Shown here: piece by piece, positions 32,362 through 40,772 of the stretch
How positions within the stretch are numbered: position 1 is the stretch's first letter
Layout: each line of letters opens with the position of its first letter
From: Elusimicrobiota bacterium
Lineage (GTDB): Bacteria; Elusimicrobiota; Elusimicrobia; Elusimicrobiales; UBA9959
Assembly: GCA_012517235.1 (NCBI GenBank)
Contig: JAAYVI010000065.1
Coordinates: forward strand, 1 to 50,506
Direction of reading: 5' to 3'
DNA length: 50,506 bases
The notes under the pieces: model-generated
What the model was told of the DNA's origin: nothing
The model's database searches: none
Seen by the model: only the letters and a program-made list of their open reading frames with translations
Program-made: the position numbers and the translations under genes

Positions 32362-34491
32362 ATGAATGTGTGCTTATTTGTTTCCGGACGCGGCAGCAAT
32401 ATGTCCGCGATAATAGAGCGTCTTTGCCTTACAAAATCGGGAAAAGCGGTTTTGGCGATTTCCGATAGAGATTGCCCGGCTTTGGAAAAAGCTTCGTCAA
32501 AAAATATTCCCGTACTAAAACTTTCCCGCAAAGATTTTGAAAACGAAAAAGAATGTTCTTCAAAGCTAATTTCGGCTTTGGAAGAAAAAAATGTCCGAGC
32601 GGTATTTCTTGCGGGATTTCTATCAAAACTTCCGCAAGGTTTCATAAAGAAATACGAGGGTAAAATATTAAACGTTCATCCGGCTTTGCTGCCGGCATTC
32701 GGCGGAAAAGGATTTTACGGATTAAACGTTCACAAGGCTGTAATAGAAAGCGGAGCCAAAATTTCCGGAGTTACGGTCCATTTCGTAAACGAAGACTATG
32801 ACAGAGGTCCCATAATAGTTCAACAGCCCGTTTTTTTAAGCTCCCGGGAAACGCCGGAAAGTTTGGCCGAAAAAATAAACAAAGCGGAACTTTATATTTA
32901 TCCCAGAACCGCCGAGCTTTTTTGCAAAGGATTGATTAGTATCGAAAAAGGTAAAGTTTTGATTAAGCCCGAACCGGCCGAGAAAAAATCTAAGTTCGCT
33001 CTTTTTTCCTTAAGCGATAAAGAAGGAGCGTATGAATTCGCTTGCGGTCTTTCGTCTTTGGGTTTTACCGTACTTGCGACCGGGGGAACTTATTCTTTTT
33101 TAAAAGATAAGAAAATAGAAGTTTTGCCGGTGGAATCTTTGACTTCTTATCCCGAAATTTTAGGCGGCCGAGTAAAGACTTTGAATAATAAAATTTTTGC
33201 GGGGCTTTTATATAAAAGGGAAGATTCCCTCCACATAGAAGAAGCGGCGGAGAATTGGATTCCTTCCATAGACATAGCGGCGGTAAATCTTTATCCTTTT
33301 AAAGAAACCGCCGAAAAAGAAGATAATTGGTCGGGAAAATTAATAGAAAACATAGACATAGGCGGAGTTTCTCTTTTGAGAGCGGCGGCCAAAAACTATT
33401 CGGGCTGCTGCCCGGTTTGCGATCCCAAAGATTATGGCGGCATATTGGCGGAACTTAAAGATAAAGGACGAATAAGCGTAGAAAAAGCGAAAGAAATGGC
33501 CGTTAAAGCTTTTGCGCATACGGCAAATTACGATTCGACCATAGTCGATAAGCTTTCCGGAGGGGAATATTTTTCCGTTTGCGAGCCTAAGGTTTTGGAA
33601 TTGAGATACGGAGAAAATCCCCACCAGACGGCCGCGCTTTACTCAAAAGAGAAACTTCCTTTCGAAAAGCTTTGGGGGAAAGAACTATCTTATAATAATC
33701 TTTTGGATATTTACGAAAGTATGCGGGCGGTTATGGATTTTGATAAACCGGCTTGCGTAATTTTTAAACATGTCACCCCTTGCGGTATCGCCATAGGGGA
33801 AAATCACGCTCAAGCTTTCGAAAGAGCATGGAAATGCGATCCGATGTCCGCCTTCGGAGGAATAATATCTTTTAACGGCCGCCTTCCGCTTAGCGCGGCG
33901 CGTTTTATTTCAAGTAAATTTGTCGAGGTTGTTTCCGCTTTAGACTTTGAGCCGGAAGCTTTGGAAGCGTTGAAATCCAAAAAAAATATCAGAATAATAA
34001 AATTTTCAAAAGATATCAGAGATATAGCGTCTTTCAAGTCTCTCGGTTTTCAAACTCTTGTTTGCGGTCCGGATAATAAAGTTTTTTCCGATCAATGGAA
34101 CGAAGTGTCCGGGAAAATATCGGATACTGAAAAAGAAGCTCTGAGATTTGCTTTTACCTGCGTTAAACATGTAAGATCCAATGCCATAGTCCTTTCCGAC
34201 GGATTAAGCGCTTTCGGCATAGGAGCCGGACAAATGTCAAGAGTTGATTCGGTTTTTATGGCCGGTCATAAGTATTCTTTATGGCTTAAAGAAAATGAAA
34301 AGCCCGAGTTTTTGGTTATGGCTTCCGACGCTTTTTTCCCTTTCGAGGATGCGGTAGAAGAAGCGGCGAGAATAGGCGTTTCGGCCATAATACAACCGGG
34401 AGGATCTTTAAGAGATAGCGAAGTCATAGAAAAAGCGAAAGAACTCGGAATAAAAATGGTTCTAACGGGAATAAGGCATTTTAAGCATTAA
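32362..34491 (+). CDS. purNH: PurN-PurH fusion: GAR transformylase plus AICAR transformylase/IMP cyclohydrolase
   Basis: One 709-residue protein. Residues 1-200 are PurN: the phosphate-binding SGRGSN (8-13), Asn104 and His106 in NVHPALLP, and Asp147 in DYDRGPI. After a short linker, residues 209-709 are PurH: the IMP cyclohydrolase domain (FSLSDKEG, LATGGTYSFL, GGRVKTLNNKI) and the AICAR transformylase domain (LRYGENPHQTAALY, KHVTPCGIAIG, DPMSAFGGII, RHFKH at the end). Both formyl transfers use 10-formyltetrahydrofolate, so the fusion joins steps 3, 9 and 10 of purine synthesis. It has a CGGAGG site and overlaps the convergent DUF454 gene by 4 bp. Confidence 0.93.
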   Translation: MNVCLFVSGRGSNMSAIIERLCLTKSGKAVLAISDRDCPALEKASSKNIPVLKLSRKDFENEKECSSKLISALEEKNVRAVFLAGFLSKLPQGFIKKYEGKILNVHPALLPAFGGKGFYGLNVHKAVIESGAKISGVTVHFVNEDYDRGPIIVQQPVFLSSRETPESLAEKINKAELYIYPRTAELFCKGLISIEKGKVLIKPEPAEKKSKFALFSLSDKEGAYEFACGLSSLGFTVLATGGTYSFLKDKKIEVLPVESLTSYPEILGGRVKTLNNKIFAGLLYKREDSLHIEEAAENWIPSIDIAAVNLYPFKETAEKEDNWSGKLIENIDIGGVSLLRAAAKNYSGCCPVCDPKDYGGILAELKDKGRISVEKAKEMAVKAFAHTANYDSTIVDKLSGGEYFSVCEPKVLELRYGENPHQTAALYSKEKLPFEKLWGKELSYNNLLDIYESMRAVMDFDKPACVIFKHVTPCGIAIGENHAQAFERAWKCDPMSAFGGIISFNGRLPLSAARFISSKFVEVVSALDFEPEALEALKSKKNIRIIKFSKDIRDIASFKSLGFQTLVCGPDNKVFSDQWNEVSGKISDTEKEALRFAFTCVKHVRSNAIVLSDGLSAFGIGAGQMSRVDSVFMAGHKYSLWLKENEKPEFLVMASDAFFPFEDAVEEAARIGVSAIIQPGGSLRDSEVIEKAKELGIKMVLTGIRHFKH

Positions 34492-34835
34492 ATTTTTAAT
34501 ATATGCCATGTAACCGCTATTGCCACGGCCGAAAGAATAGCCAAGGCCCAAGCTGTTTTTAAAAAACAAAAGCTTACAGTCAAAGCCGTCCAAAGAAAAA
34601 CTAAGGATATTATTTTGGTTTTTAAAGGTATTTTCTTTTTTTCTTTATAATTTTTTATGTATTCTCCCAAATAAGGAGAGTTTAGAAGTTTTTCGTAAAG
34701 TTTTTTGTCGCTTTTAGCCCAGCAAAATGCGGTTAATAGCAAGAAAGGAGTCGTAGGCAATAGAGGCGTTACTATGCCTATTATCGCCAAAGCAAGAGAT
34801 ATTATGCCGGCTGTCTTCCACAAAAAATTAATCAT
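34488..34835 (-). CDS. DUF454 (YbaN-like) inner-membrane protein
   Basis: 115 residues with about three membrane spans (near 5-22, 26-42 and 74-112). It shows the family's GIVTPLLPTTPFLLLTAFCWA block (about 20-40) and the soluble SDKKLYEKLLNSPYLG segment. Function is unknown in the family. It abuts the hydrolase gene with no gap and closes the dapB operon. Confidence 0.9.
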   Translation of the reverse strand: MINFLWKTAGIISLALAIIGIVTPLLPTTPFLLLTAFCWAKSDKKLYEKLLNSPYLGEYIKNYKEKKKIPLKTKIISLVFLWTALTVSFCFLKTAWALAILSAVAIAVTWHILKI

Positions 34836-35735
34836 TTATGCCGCGGAAAAAAAATCGGAAACCTTTTGCATGAAATGCATGCCGGCGGTTTCCGGACACT
34901 TGGCATGACTTGCGCCCTTGACTATCCATATGTCTTTTTTGGGAGAAGAACATAGTTCGAAAAGTTTTTGAGCTTCTTCTTGAGAAACCAAATCGTCATT
35001 GTCCCCGTTTATAAAAAGTATGGGCGCGGAAATTTTTCCCACATTTAAAACCGGAGAGTATAGATTGGCGTCGACTTTAAGTTTTCTTTTAACAAAAAAA
35101 AGCGTCATTTTTACCATCGGAAAATAGGGGACTTTAAGTCTTTTCCAGCTCCAATTCCTTATTACGGAGTCGAAAGAATAGAAAACGCTTTCGGCTAAAA
35201 CCGCTTTTATGTCTTTATTATGAGCCGCATGGTAAACCGCGACCGAACCGCCCATTGAGCAGCCGTAAAGATAAATTTCGCTCGCATATTGAGATCTGGC
35301 GCTTTTTATAAATTTTACCGCGCCGTCTAAATCTCTTGTTTCCAGATATCCGACCGAAGATATTCCCGCGTCTTTGCTTTCTCCGCAGCCTCTAAAATCG
35401 AAATAAAATAAATTAAATCCTTTCTCGGCCAAAAACCAGGTGTCTTTTAAAAGTTCGCCTTTATTTGAAGCCCAGCCGTGGCAAAAGATTATTGTTTTTG
35501 AGCTTTCTCCGTTTTGAGACGGGATAAACCAGCCGTTTAGTTCGACGGAGTCGGCGGAATTAAAAAATACCGTTTCGTAAGGAAGTTTGAAGTTTTCGGG
35601 CGTTACATTAACCGGAGAGCGCCTGTTTGGAGGATTTAGTATCGCGTCTCTTTTTTTATAAGAAAGATAAACCGCAAATAATAAAACCGCCAGAAAAGAA
35701 AAAGGAATCCATATCAATATTTCGTTTGTGGTCAT
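34836..35735 (-). CDS. Membrane-anchored alpha/beta hydrolase
   Basis: 299 residues. An N-terminal anchor (about 7-25) precedes an alpha/beta hydrolase fold: HGWASNKG (oxyanion region, 86-93), nucleophile Ser160 in YGCSMGGS, and an Asp (in NGDNDDLV) and His (GASHAKCPE) that complete a triad. It resembles the S33-type hydrolases with a YfhR/BAAT-like layout; the substrate is unknown. It overlaps dapL by 4 bp. Confidence 0.85.
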   Translation of the reverse strand: MTTNEILIWIPFSFLAVLLFAVYLSYKKRDAILNPPNRRSPVNVTPENFKLPYETVFFNSADSVELNGWFIPSQNGESSKTIIFCHGWASNKGELLKDTWFLAEKGFNLFYFDFRGCGESKDAGISSVGYLETRDLDGAVKFIKSARSQYASEIYLYGCSMGGSVAVYHAAHNKDIKAVLAESVFYSFDSVIRNWSWKRLKVPYFPMVKMTLFFVKRKLKVDANLYSPVLNVGKISAPILFINGDNDDLVSQEEAQKLFELCSSPKKDIWIVKGASHAKCPETAGMHFMQKVSDFFSAA

Positions 35736-36901
35736 ATCATGCTCCAGTCCAGATTTTGAATTTTTTCGGCGGCTTCCTTGAGAAGCTCGTCTTCTATTGT
35801 GAGAGAAAATCTTATATATCCTTCGCCGTTCTTGCCAAATCCTATCCCCGGAGCAGCCAAGACCTCCGCTTTTTCAAGTAAAAAAACGGCCGCTTTTTCG
35901 CTCGAACATTTGACGGGGGTTTTTGCCCAAATAAAACAGGAACCGCCCGGCTCTTTTATTTTCCATCCGCATTCTTTAAGAGCCTGAGAGAAAAAAAGAG
36001 CTCTTTCCTTAAATTTTTCTCTTATGGGAGGAGTTATTCTTTCGTGATTGTCCAATCCGTAAGCTACGGCGTTTTGTATGGCGTTAAATTGCCCGGAATC
36101 TATGTTTTCTTTAAGCTGATTTAAAGCGCAAACAAGTTTGGAATTGCCTACCGCCCATCCTATTCGCCATCCGGCCATACAATATGTTTTGGAGGCGGAA
36201 TAAAATTCGACCGCTATTTTTTTGGCGCCCGGTATTTCAAATATGCTGTGAGTGGGTTCTTCGAAATAAATTTCGCAATATGCCGCGTCCAAAGCTATTA
36301 CTATATCGTTTTTAAGCGCCCATTTTACGAGCTCTTTATAAAAGTCGGTATTTGCGGCTGCGCCGGTGGGATTGTTGGGATAGTTTAGAAAAAATAAACT
36401 CGTTCTATTTACGATTTTTTGAGGTATTTTGGCAATGTCCGGCAAAAAACCGTTTTCCTCTTTTAAGGGGACATTATAAATTTCCCCTCCGCATAAAAGA
36501 ACGCCGGTTTTGTAAGTGGGATAAGTCGGATCGGGTATTAGGCATATGTCTTTTTTTTCCATTACAGCGAAAGGCAGATGCGCTATGCCTTCTTTTGATC
36601 CTATCAGAATGGAAATTTCGTCATGAGGGTGAAAATCTATGCCGTGTCTTCTTTTATGCCATCTTGCGGCCGCTTCTCTTAGATTTTGATTGCCTTTGGT
36701 ATTGGGATATCTGTGATTTATCGAGTTTTGACTTTCTTTTAAAGCAAATTCCACTATTTCGGGATGTGTCGGGATATCGGGATCGCCTACGGCCATACTT
36801 ATTACTTTTTTCCCTTTTGCTTTTTCCGCTCTTTCTTTTCTGTATAACTCTTCGAACAAAAAAGGTTTGAATTTTTTTAAATTTGAGCTTAGTTTTATCA
36901 T
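35732..36901 (-). CDS. dapL: LL-diaminopimelate aminotransferase-type enzyme
   Basis: 389-residue class I PLP aminotransferase. The PLP lysine is Lys238 in YSASKTYCMAGWRIGW, NYPNNPTG is at 173-180, and the N-terminus has the MAVGDPDIPTHP block typical of DapL. DapL converts tetrahydrodipicolinate directly to LL-diaminopimelate, skipping acylation. Its 4-bp overlap with dapB, the preceding step in lysine and peptidoglycan synthesis, supports that role over other aminotransferases. Confidence 0.85.
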   Translation of the reverse strand: MIKLSSNLKKFKPFLFEELYRKERAEKAKGKKVISMAVGDPDIPTHPEIVEFALKESQNSINHRYPNTKGNQNLREAAARWHKRRHGIDFHPHDEISILIGSKEGIAHLPFAVMEKKDICLIPDPTYPTYKTGVLLCGGEIYNVPLKEENGFLPDIAKIPQKIVNRTSLFFLNYPNNPTGAAANTDFYKELVKWALKNDIVIALDAAYCEIYFEEPTHSIFEIPGAKKIAVEFYSASKTYCMAGWRIGWAVGNSKLVCALNQLKENIDSGQFNAIQNAVAYGLDNHERITPPIREKFKERALFFSQALKECGWKIKEPGGSCFIWAKTPVKCSSEKAAVFLLEKAEVLAAPGIGFGKNGEGYIRFSLTIEDELLKEAAEKIQNLDWSMI

Positions 36902-37584
36902 AATTTTGCCTTAAAAAAATCTAAAAAAGAATAAAGCCTCGGTTTTTGAGAGGAAAGCCATAAACCGGCTTTAATCGCTCCTATGGAAAAAATCCCCCTG
37001 TCGAAAGCGCAATGTTTAAGTATTATCTTTTCTCCTTTGCCGGCAAATACTATTTCATGTTCGCCTTTTATGTCTCCTATTCTTGCGCTGGTTATTTGAG
37101 GTTTTTTGCCCGCTTTTTCTATAAATTCCGCGTATTTTAAAGCGGTACCGCTTGGAGCGTCTTTTTTGGCCGTATGATGAGTCTCGTGTATGTGTATATC
37201 GAAATCTAAATTTTTTGCGAAAAATTCGACCGCAATAAAAGTCAGATTTACGGCGGCGCTCATATTGGAAGAAATGAAAATCGGTATTTTTTTAGAATAT
37301 TTTATTAGCTCTCTTTTTTGATTTTCTTTAATTCCGGTGGTTCCTATTACAGCCGGAATTTTGTTCTTAAGACAGAATAATCCGGCAGACAGAGAGCCTT
37401 CCGGAGACGAAAAGTCTATCAAAAAAGGCTTATATTTCGTTTTGAAATTTTTGCTTTCTATCGGAGCTTTTTTTGTTTTATCGAAACCGATTATTTCTTT
37501 TATTTGGGGAAAAAGCTCGGCTTTTAAGACGGTTTCCCGGCCCATTTTGCCGTCTATCCCGTTTATTAGAAGAGAAAAACTCAT
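36898..37584 (-). CDS. dapB: 4-hydroxy-tetrahydrodipicolinate reductase
   Basis: Reduces HTPA to tetrahydrodipicolinate with NAD(P)H. 228 residues, at the short end of the family (usual 240-270). The nucleotide site is INGIDGKMGRE (7-17); GTTGIKE and the catalytic ETHHTAKKDAPSGTA block (about 133-147) are present. The DHT-type motif is thus intact. It heads the dapB-dapL-hydrolase-DUF454 operon. Its -10 box is 7 nt before the ATG. Confidence 0.93.
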   Translation of the reverse strand: MSFSLLINGIDGKMGRETVLKAELFPQIKEIIGFDKTKKAPIESKNFKTKYKPFLIDFSSPEGSLSAGLFCLKNKIPAVIGTTGIKENQKRELIKYSKKIPIFISSNMSAAVNLTFIAVEFFAKNLDFDIHIHETHHTAKKDAPSGTALKYAEFIEKAGKKPQITSARIGDIKGEHEIVFAGKGEKIILKHCAFDRGIFSIGAIKAGLWLSSQKPRLYSFLDFFKAKL

Positions 37585-37591
37585 AAAATCA

Positions 37592-37620
37592 ATTATATTT
37601 ATTTAACAAAAAAAAAACAA
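37592..37620 (-). promoter_or_regulatory. Promoter of the dapB operon
   Basis: Minus strand: TTGTTT (37620-37615), 17-bp spacer, TATAAT (37597-37592), then 7 nt to the ATG at 37584. No Shine-Dalgarno sequence. Confidence 0.55.
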
Positions 37621-37639
37621 TTTTGTGCCCGCCTTATTA

Positions 37640-37645
37640 TATAAT
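37640..37645 (+). promoter_or_regulatory. -10 box of the subtilase operon
   Basis: TATAAT, 7 nt before the ATG at 37653; no clear -35 and no ribosome site. It is divergent from the dapB promoter within 70 bp. Confidence 0.45.
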
Positions 37646-37652
37646 TTAGTTT

Positions 37653-40600
37653 ATGAAGATAGTCATTTTGTCTTTTGCCCTATTTACTTTTTCTTTTACT
37701 CAAGCCGCCGAAAACGACGCGCGGCCTGTCTATCACCCTTACAGGATACTGGTAAAGTATAAAAGCGACGCCGTTAAAAAAGATTTTTCTTTGCCTTCGA
37801 AAAAAACTTCGGCTTTTTCTCAAAAAGGATTTTCTCTTTCGCATTTAAGAAAAACTGAGGGAGATTTCGATGTCTATAAGTTTTCTTCAAAAATGAAGAA
37901 AAAAGACACGGATTTGGTTTTGGAAGAAATAAGAAAAGATCCGGATGTGGAAACGGCAGAGCCGGTTTATAAGGCTAAGATATTTGCCGCGCCTAACGAT
38001 ACTCAATATTGGGCGCAATGGCATTATCATTCTTCGGTCTCCGAAGCCGCGGGCTTAAATCTGCCTTTGGCCTGGGACATAGTAAAAGGCTCTCCTACGA
38101 TAAATATAGCCGTAATAGATACCGGCATATTAAGCCACGAAGACATATCCGTGTCAAGAATTTTAGGCGGATACGATATGATAAGCGACGTAGATACGGC
38201 AAATGACGGAGACGGCCGGGATTCTAATCCTTCCGACCCGGGCGATTGGTGTACCGCCGCCGAGCAAAACGATTCTTCCAGTCCATGTTACTCCGACCCT
38301 TTTTACGGCGGATGCGCTCCTTCATGTACTCAAAATTATTGGAGTTCATGGCACGGATTGCATGTGGCCGGAACGATAGGGGCGGCCACAAATAATAATT
38401 TGGGCGTGGCCGGCATAGATTGGAATGCCAAGATAATACCGGTGAGAGTATTGGGAAAAGGCGGAGGATGGTCGGACGATATAGCCGACGGTATAAGATG
38501 GGCGGCGGGCCTTCCCGTAACGGGGGCTTCGTCCAATCCGAATCCGGCAAGAATTATAAATATGAGTTTGGGCGGCGCCGGACCTTGTCCGACAGTTATT
38601 CAAAATGCGATCAATGCCGCCGTTTCCGCGGGAGCTTTGGTCGTTGCGGCGGCCGGAAATTCGAGTTCTTTGGCTTCCGGTTTTTTCCCTGCAAACTGTT
38701 CCAATGTCATATCCGTGGCCGCTTTAAATAAAAATGCGGATTTGGCTTCGTATTCCAATTATGGTTCCGCGGTTTATATTTCTGCCCCGGGCGGAGAGAG
38801 TTCCGCCGGAAACGGTGTATTATCTTTGGGAAATAACGGAGTAACTAATCCCGGTTCCGACGCTTATTTCGAAAAAAACGGAACAAGCATGGCGACGCCT
38901 CATGTTACGGGTTTATCGGCTCTTATGCTGGCTTTTAAACCAAATTTAACCATAAGCGAAATGACTTATAATATATCCAAATCGGCAAGAGCTTTTCCGG
39001 CGGGATCTACCATATGCTACGGAACAAGTAATTGCGGCGCGGGAATAGCCGACGCATATAATGCCTTAAATAATTTGAAAACTTCAGTTAATTCTGTTTC
39101 TCCTAATTTCGGCAGAAATGACGGCAGTGTTTCCATAACCGATTTAAGCGGTACCGGTTTTTTATCCGGAGCTTCGGTTAAACTTAAAAGAACGGGGTAT
39201 GCCGATATAAGCGCTATTAACGTAAACGTAGTAAATCTAAATAAAATAACATGCGATTTTCCCATAGGCGGCGCAAGTACGGGAACATGGAATATAGAAG
39301 TTTTGAATGTGGACGGGTCTTCGGCTACTCTATCTTCGGCTTTTAATATCATATATCCTCCTCCTACCGTCACATCAATTACTCCAGATAACGGAGTGAA
39401 TACGGGAGATTTGACCGTTACGGATTTAAGCGGAACCGGTTTTATAAACGGGGCTTCGGTGAAATTAAGCAGAGTAGGATATTCGGAATTTTCCGCAAAT
39501 TCCGTAAATGTCGTTTCGTCGAATAAAATTACTTGCGTTCTTCCTTTGTCGGGAAAAGAAGCCGGAGTATGGAGCGTAAAGGTACAGAATCCCGACGGGC
39601 AAAGTTTTGTCTTAAGCGACGCTTTCACCATAAAGCTGCCTCCTCCGTCCGTATCTTCCATAAGTCCTTCTTCGGCCACAAATAACGGAGTGGCGACAAT
39701 AAACGCCATAAGAGGGAATAATTTTTCGGATAATCCGTCCGTAAGATTTACAAGAAGCGGATACGGCGACATATATGCGTCCAATGTTACAAAAGTAAGC
39801 GTTTCTACGATAACCTGTACGATAAATATAAACGGCGCCGCCGCCGGTTTTTGGAATGTGGTAGTTAGAAATTCCGACGGTCAGGAAGCCGTCTTGAACA
39901 ACGGATTTGAGATAAAAAATCTTCCGCCGTCTTTATCTTCCGTATATCCCAATACGGCCGTAAACTACGGAAATATGAATATAAGAATAACAGGATCCTC
40001 TTTTATGAACGGAATAAGCGCTTCGCTTAAAAAAAGCGGTCAAAGCGATATCCCCTGTACCGGAATATCTCTTACCGGAAATTATCAAATTAATTGTTTA
40101 TTGTTTCTTTCCGGTAAAACCGCGGGAGCTTGGGATGTTTATGTCGCAAATCCGGACGGCCAAAGCGCTCTGTTGCCGGGCGCTTTTGTGATAAATAACG
40201 AAGCACCTTATGTAGATTCTCTAAGCGCCAATGCCGCGATAAATTCCGAAACTTTCAGATTGGAAATATACGGACACGGTTTTTTGCCCGGAGCTTCGGT
40301 TAAATTGTCAAAATCCGGATCCGTCGATATAAACGCTTTGACGGTTTCCGTAGCTTCCGATAAAATAATCTGCGATTTGCCTTTGTCTTCGGCGGCGCCG
40401 GGGGATTGGAGGCTCATAGTAACAAATACCGATTCCCAATATTCTTACTACGGAGATTATTTCCACATAATAGCGCCCGCTGCGGAAAAAACTAAGATTT
40501 ACGGCGGAATAATAAATCCTTCTCAAAACGAAAAAGCGCATATAACATATAAATCTTCTTCTTCGGGTAAATTTTCGGTTAAGATTTACGATCAGGCCGG

Positions 40601-40766
40601 GAGATTGGTTATGACGGTTTTCGAAGGAAGCAGAAGCGCCGGTTCTTACGACGATATTTGGAGCGGAATTAACGAATCGGGCAAAAAAGTTTCCAGCGGG
40701 GTTTATTTTGTGGAAATAGAAACCCCGGAATATAAAGAAACTAAAAGAATTCTGGTTTTGAAATAA
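37653..40766 (+). CDS. Secreted subtilisin-like protease with IPT repeats and FlgD/T9SS-like tail
   Basis: 1037 residues. Sec signal (1-18, TQAA), then a propeptide-like region (about 28-108, YRILVKYKSDAV) as in fervidolysin-type subtilases. The S8 catalytic domain (about 115-475) has Asp156 (AVIDTGI), His234 (HGLHVAG) and Ser412 (NGTSMATPH). Five IPT/TIG-like beta-sandwich repeats of about 93 residues follow (about 478-945), each with a pattern of SVSP, GTGF-GASVKL, ITC and W-V-VxNxDGQ; they are diverged, not recent duplications. The end (about 948-1037) is a FlgD-like/type A sorting domain with VKIYDQAGRLV and SGVYFVEI. This suggests surface anchoring or secretion by a T9SS-like route, an inference. 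Confidence 0.9.
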   Translation: MKIVILSFALFTFSFTQAAENDARPVYHPYRILVKYKSDAVKKDFSLPSKKTSAFSQKGFSLSHLRKTEGDFDVYKFSSKMKKKDTDLVLEEIRKDPDVETAEPVYKAKIFAAPNDTQYWAQWHYHSSVSEAAGLNLPLAWDIVKGSPTINIAVIDTGILSHEDISVSRILGGYDMISDVDTANDGDGRDSNPSDPGDWCTAAEQNDSSSPCYSDPFYGGCAPSCTQNYWSSWHGLHVAGTIGAATNNNLGVAGIDWNAKIIPVRVLGKGGGWSDDIADGIRWAAGLPVTGASSNPNPARIINMSLGGAGPCPTVIQNAINAAVSAGALVVAAAGNSSSLASGFFPANCSNVISVAALNKNADLASYSNYGSAVYISAPGGESSAGNGVLSLGNNGVTNPGSDAYFEKNGTSMATPHVTGLSALMLAFKPNLTISEMTYNISKSARAFPAGSTICYGTSNCGAGIADAYNALNNLKTSVNSVSPNFGRNDGSVSITDLSGTGFLSGASVKLKRTGYADISAINVNVVNLNKITCDFPIGGASTGTWNIEVLNVDGSSATLSSAFNIIYPPPTVTSITPDNGVNTGDLTVTDLSGTGFINGASVKLSRVGYSEFSANSVNVVSSNKITCVLPLSGKEAGVWSVKVQNPDGQSFVLSDAFTIKLPPPSVSSISPSSATNNGVATINAIRGNNFSDNPSVRFTRSGYGDIYASNVTKVSVSTITCTININGAAAGFWNVVVRNSDGQEAVLNNGFEIKNLPPSLSSVYPNTAVNYGNMNIRITGSSFMNGISASLKKSGQSDIPCTGISLTGNYQINCLLFLSGKTAGAWDVYVANPDGQSALLPGAFVINNEAPYVDSLSANAAINSETFRLEIYGHGFLPGASVKLSKSGSVDINALTVSVASDKIICDLPLSSAAPGDWRLIVTNTDSQYSYYGDYFHIIAPAAEKTKIYGGIINPSQNEKAHITYKSSSSGKFSVKIYDQAGRLVMTVFEGSRSAGSYDDIWSGINESGKKVSSGVYFVEIETPEYKETKRILVLK

Positions 40767-40772
40767 AAACAT

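Noticed and set aside
37653-40766. Long minus-strand and alternate-frame open stretches inside the subtilase repeats
   Set aside because: They are mirror frames of a repeat-rich, strongly coding gene and carry no recognisable protein features.
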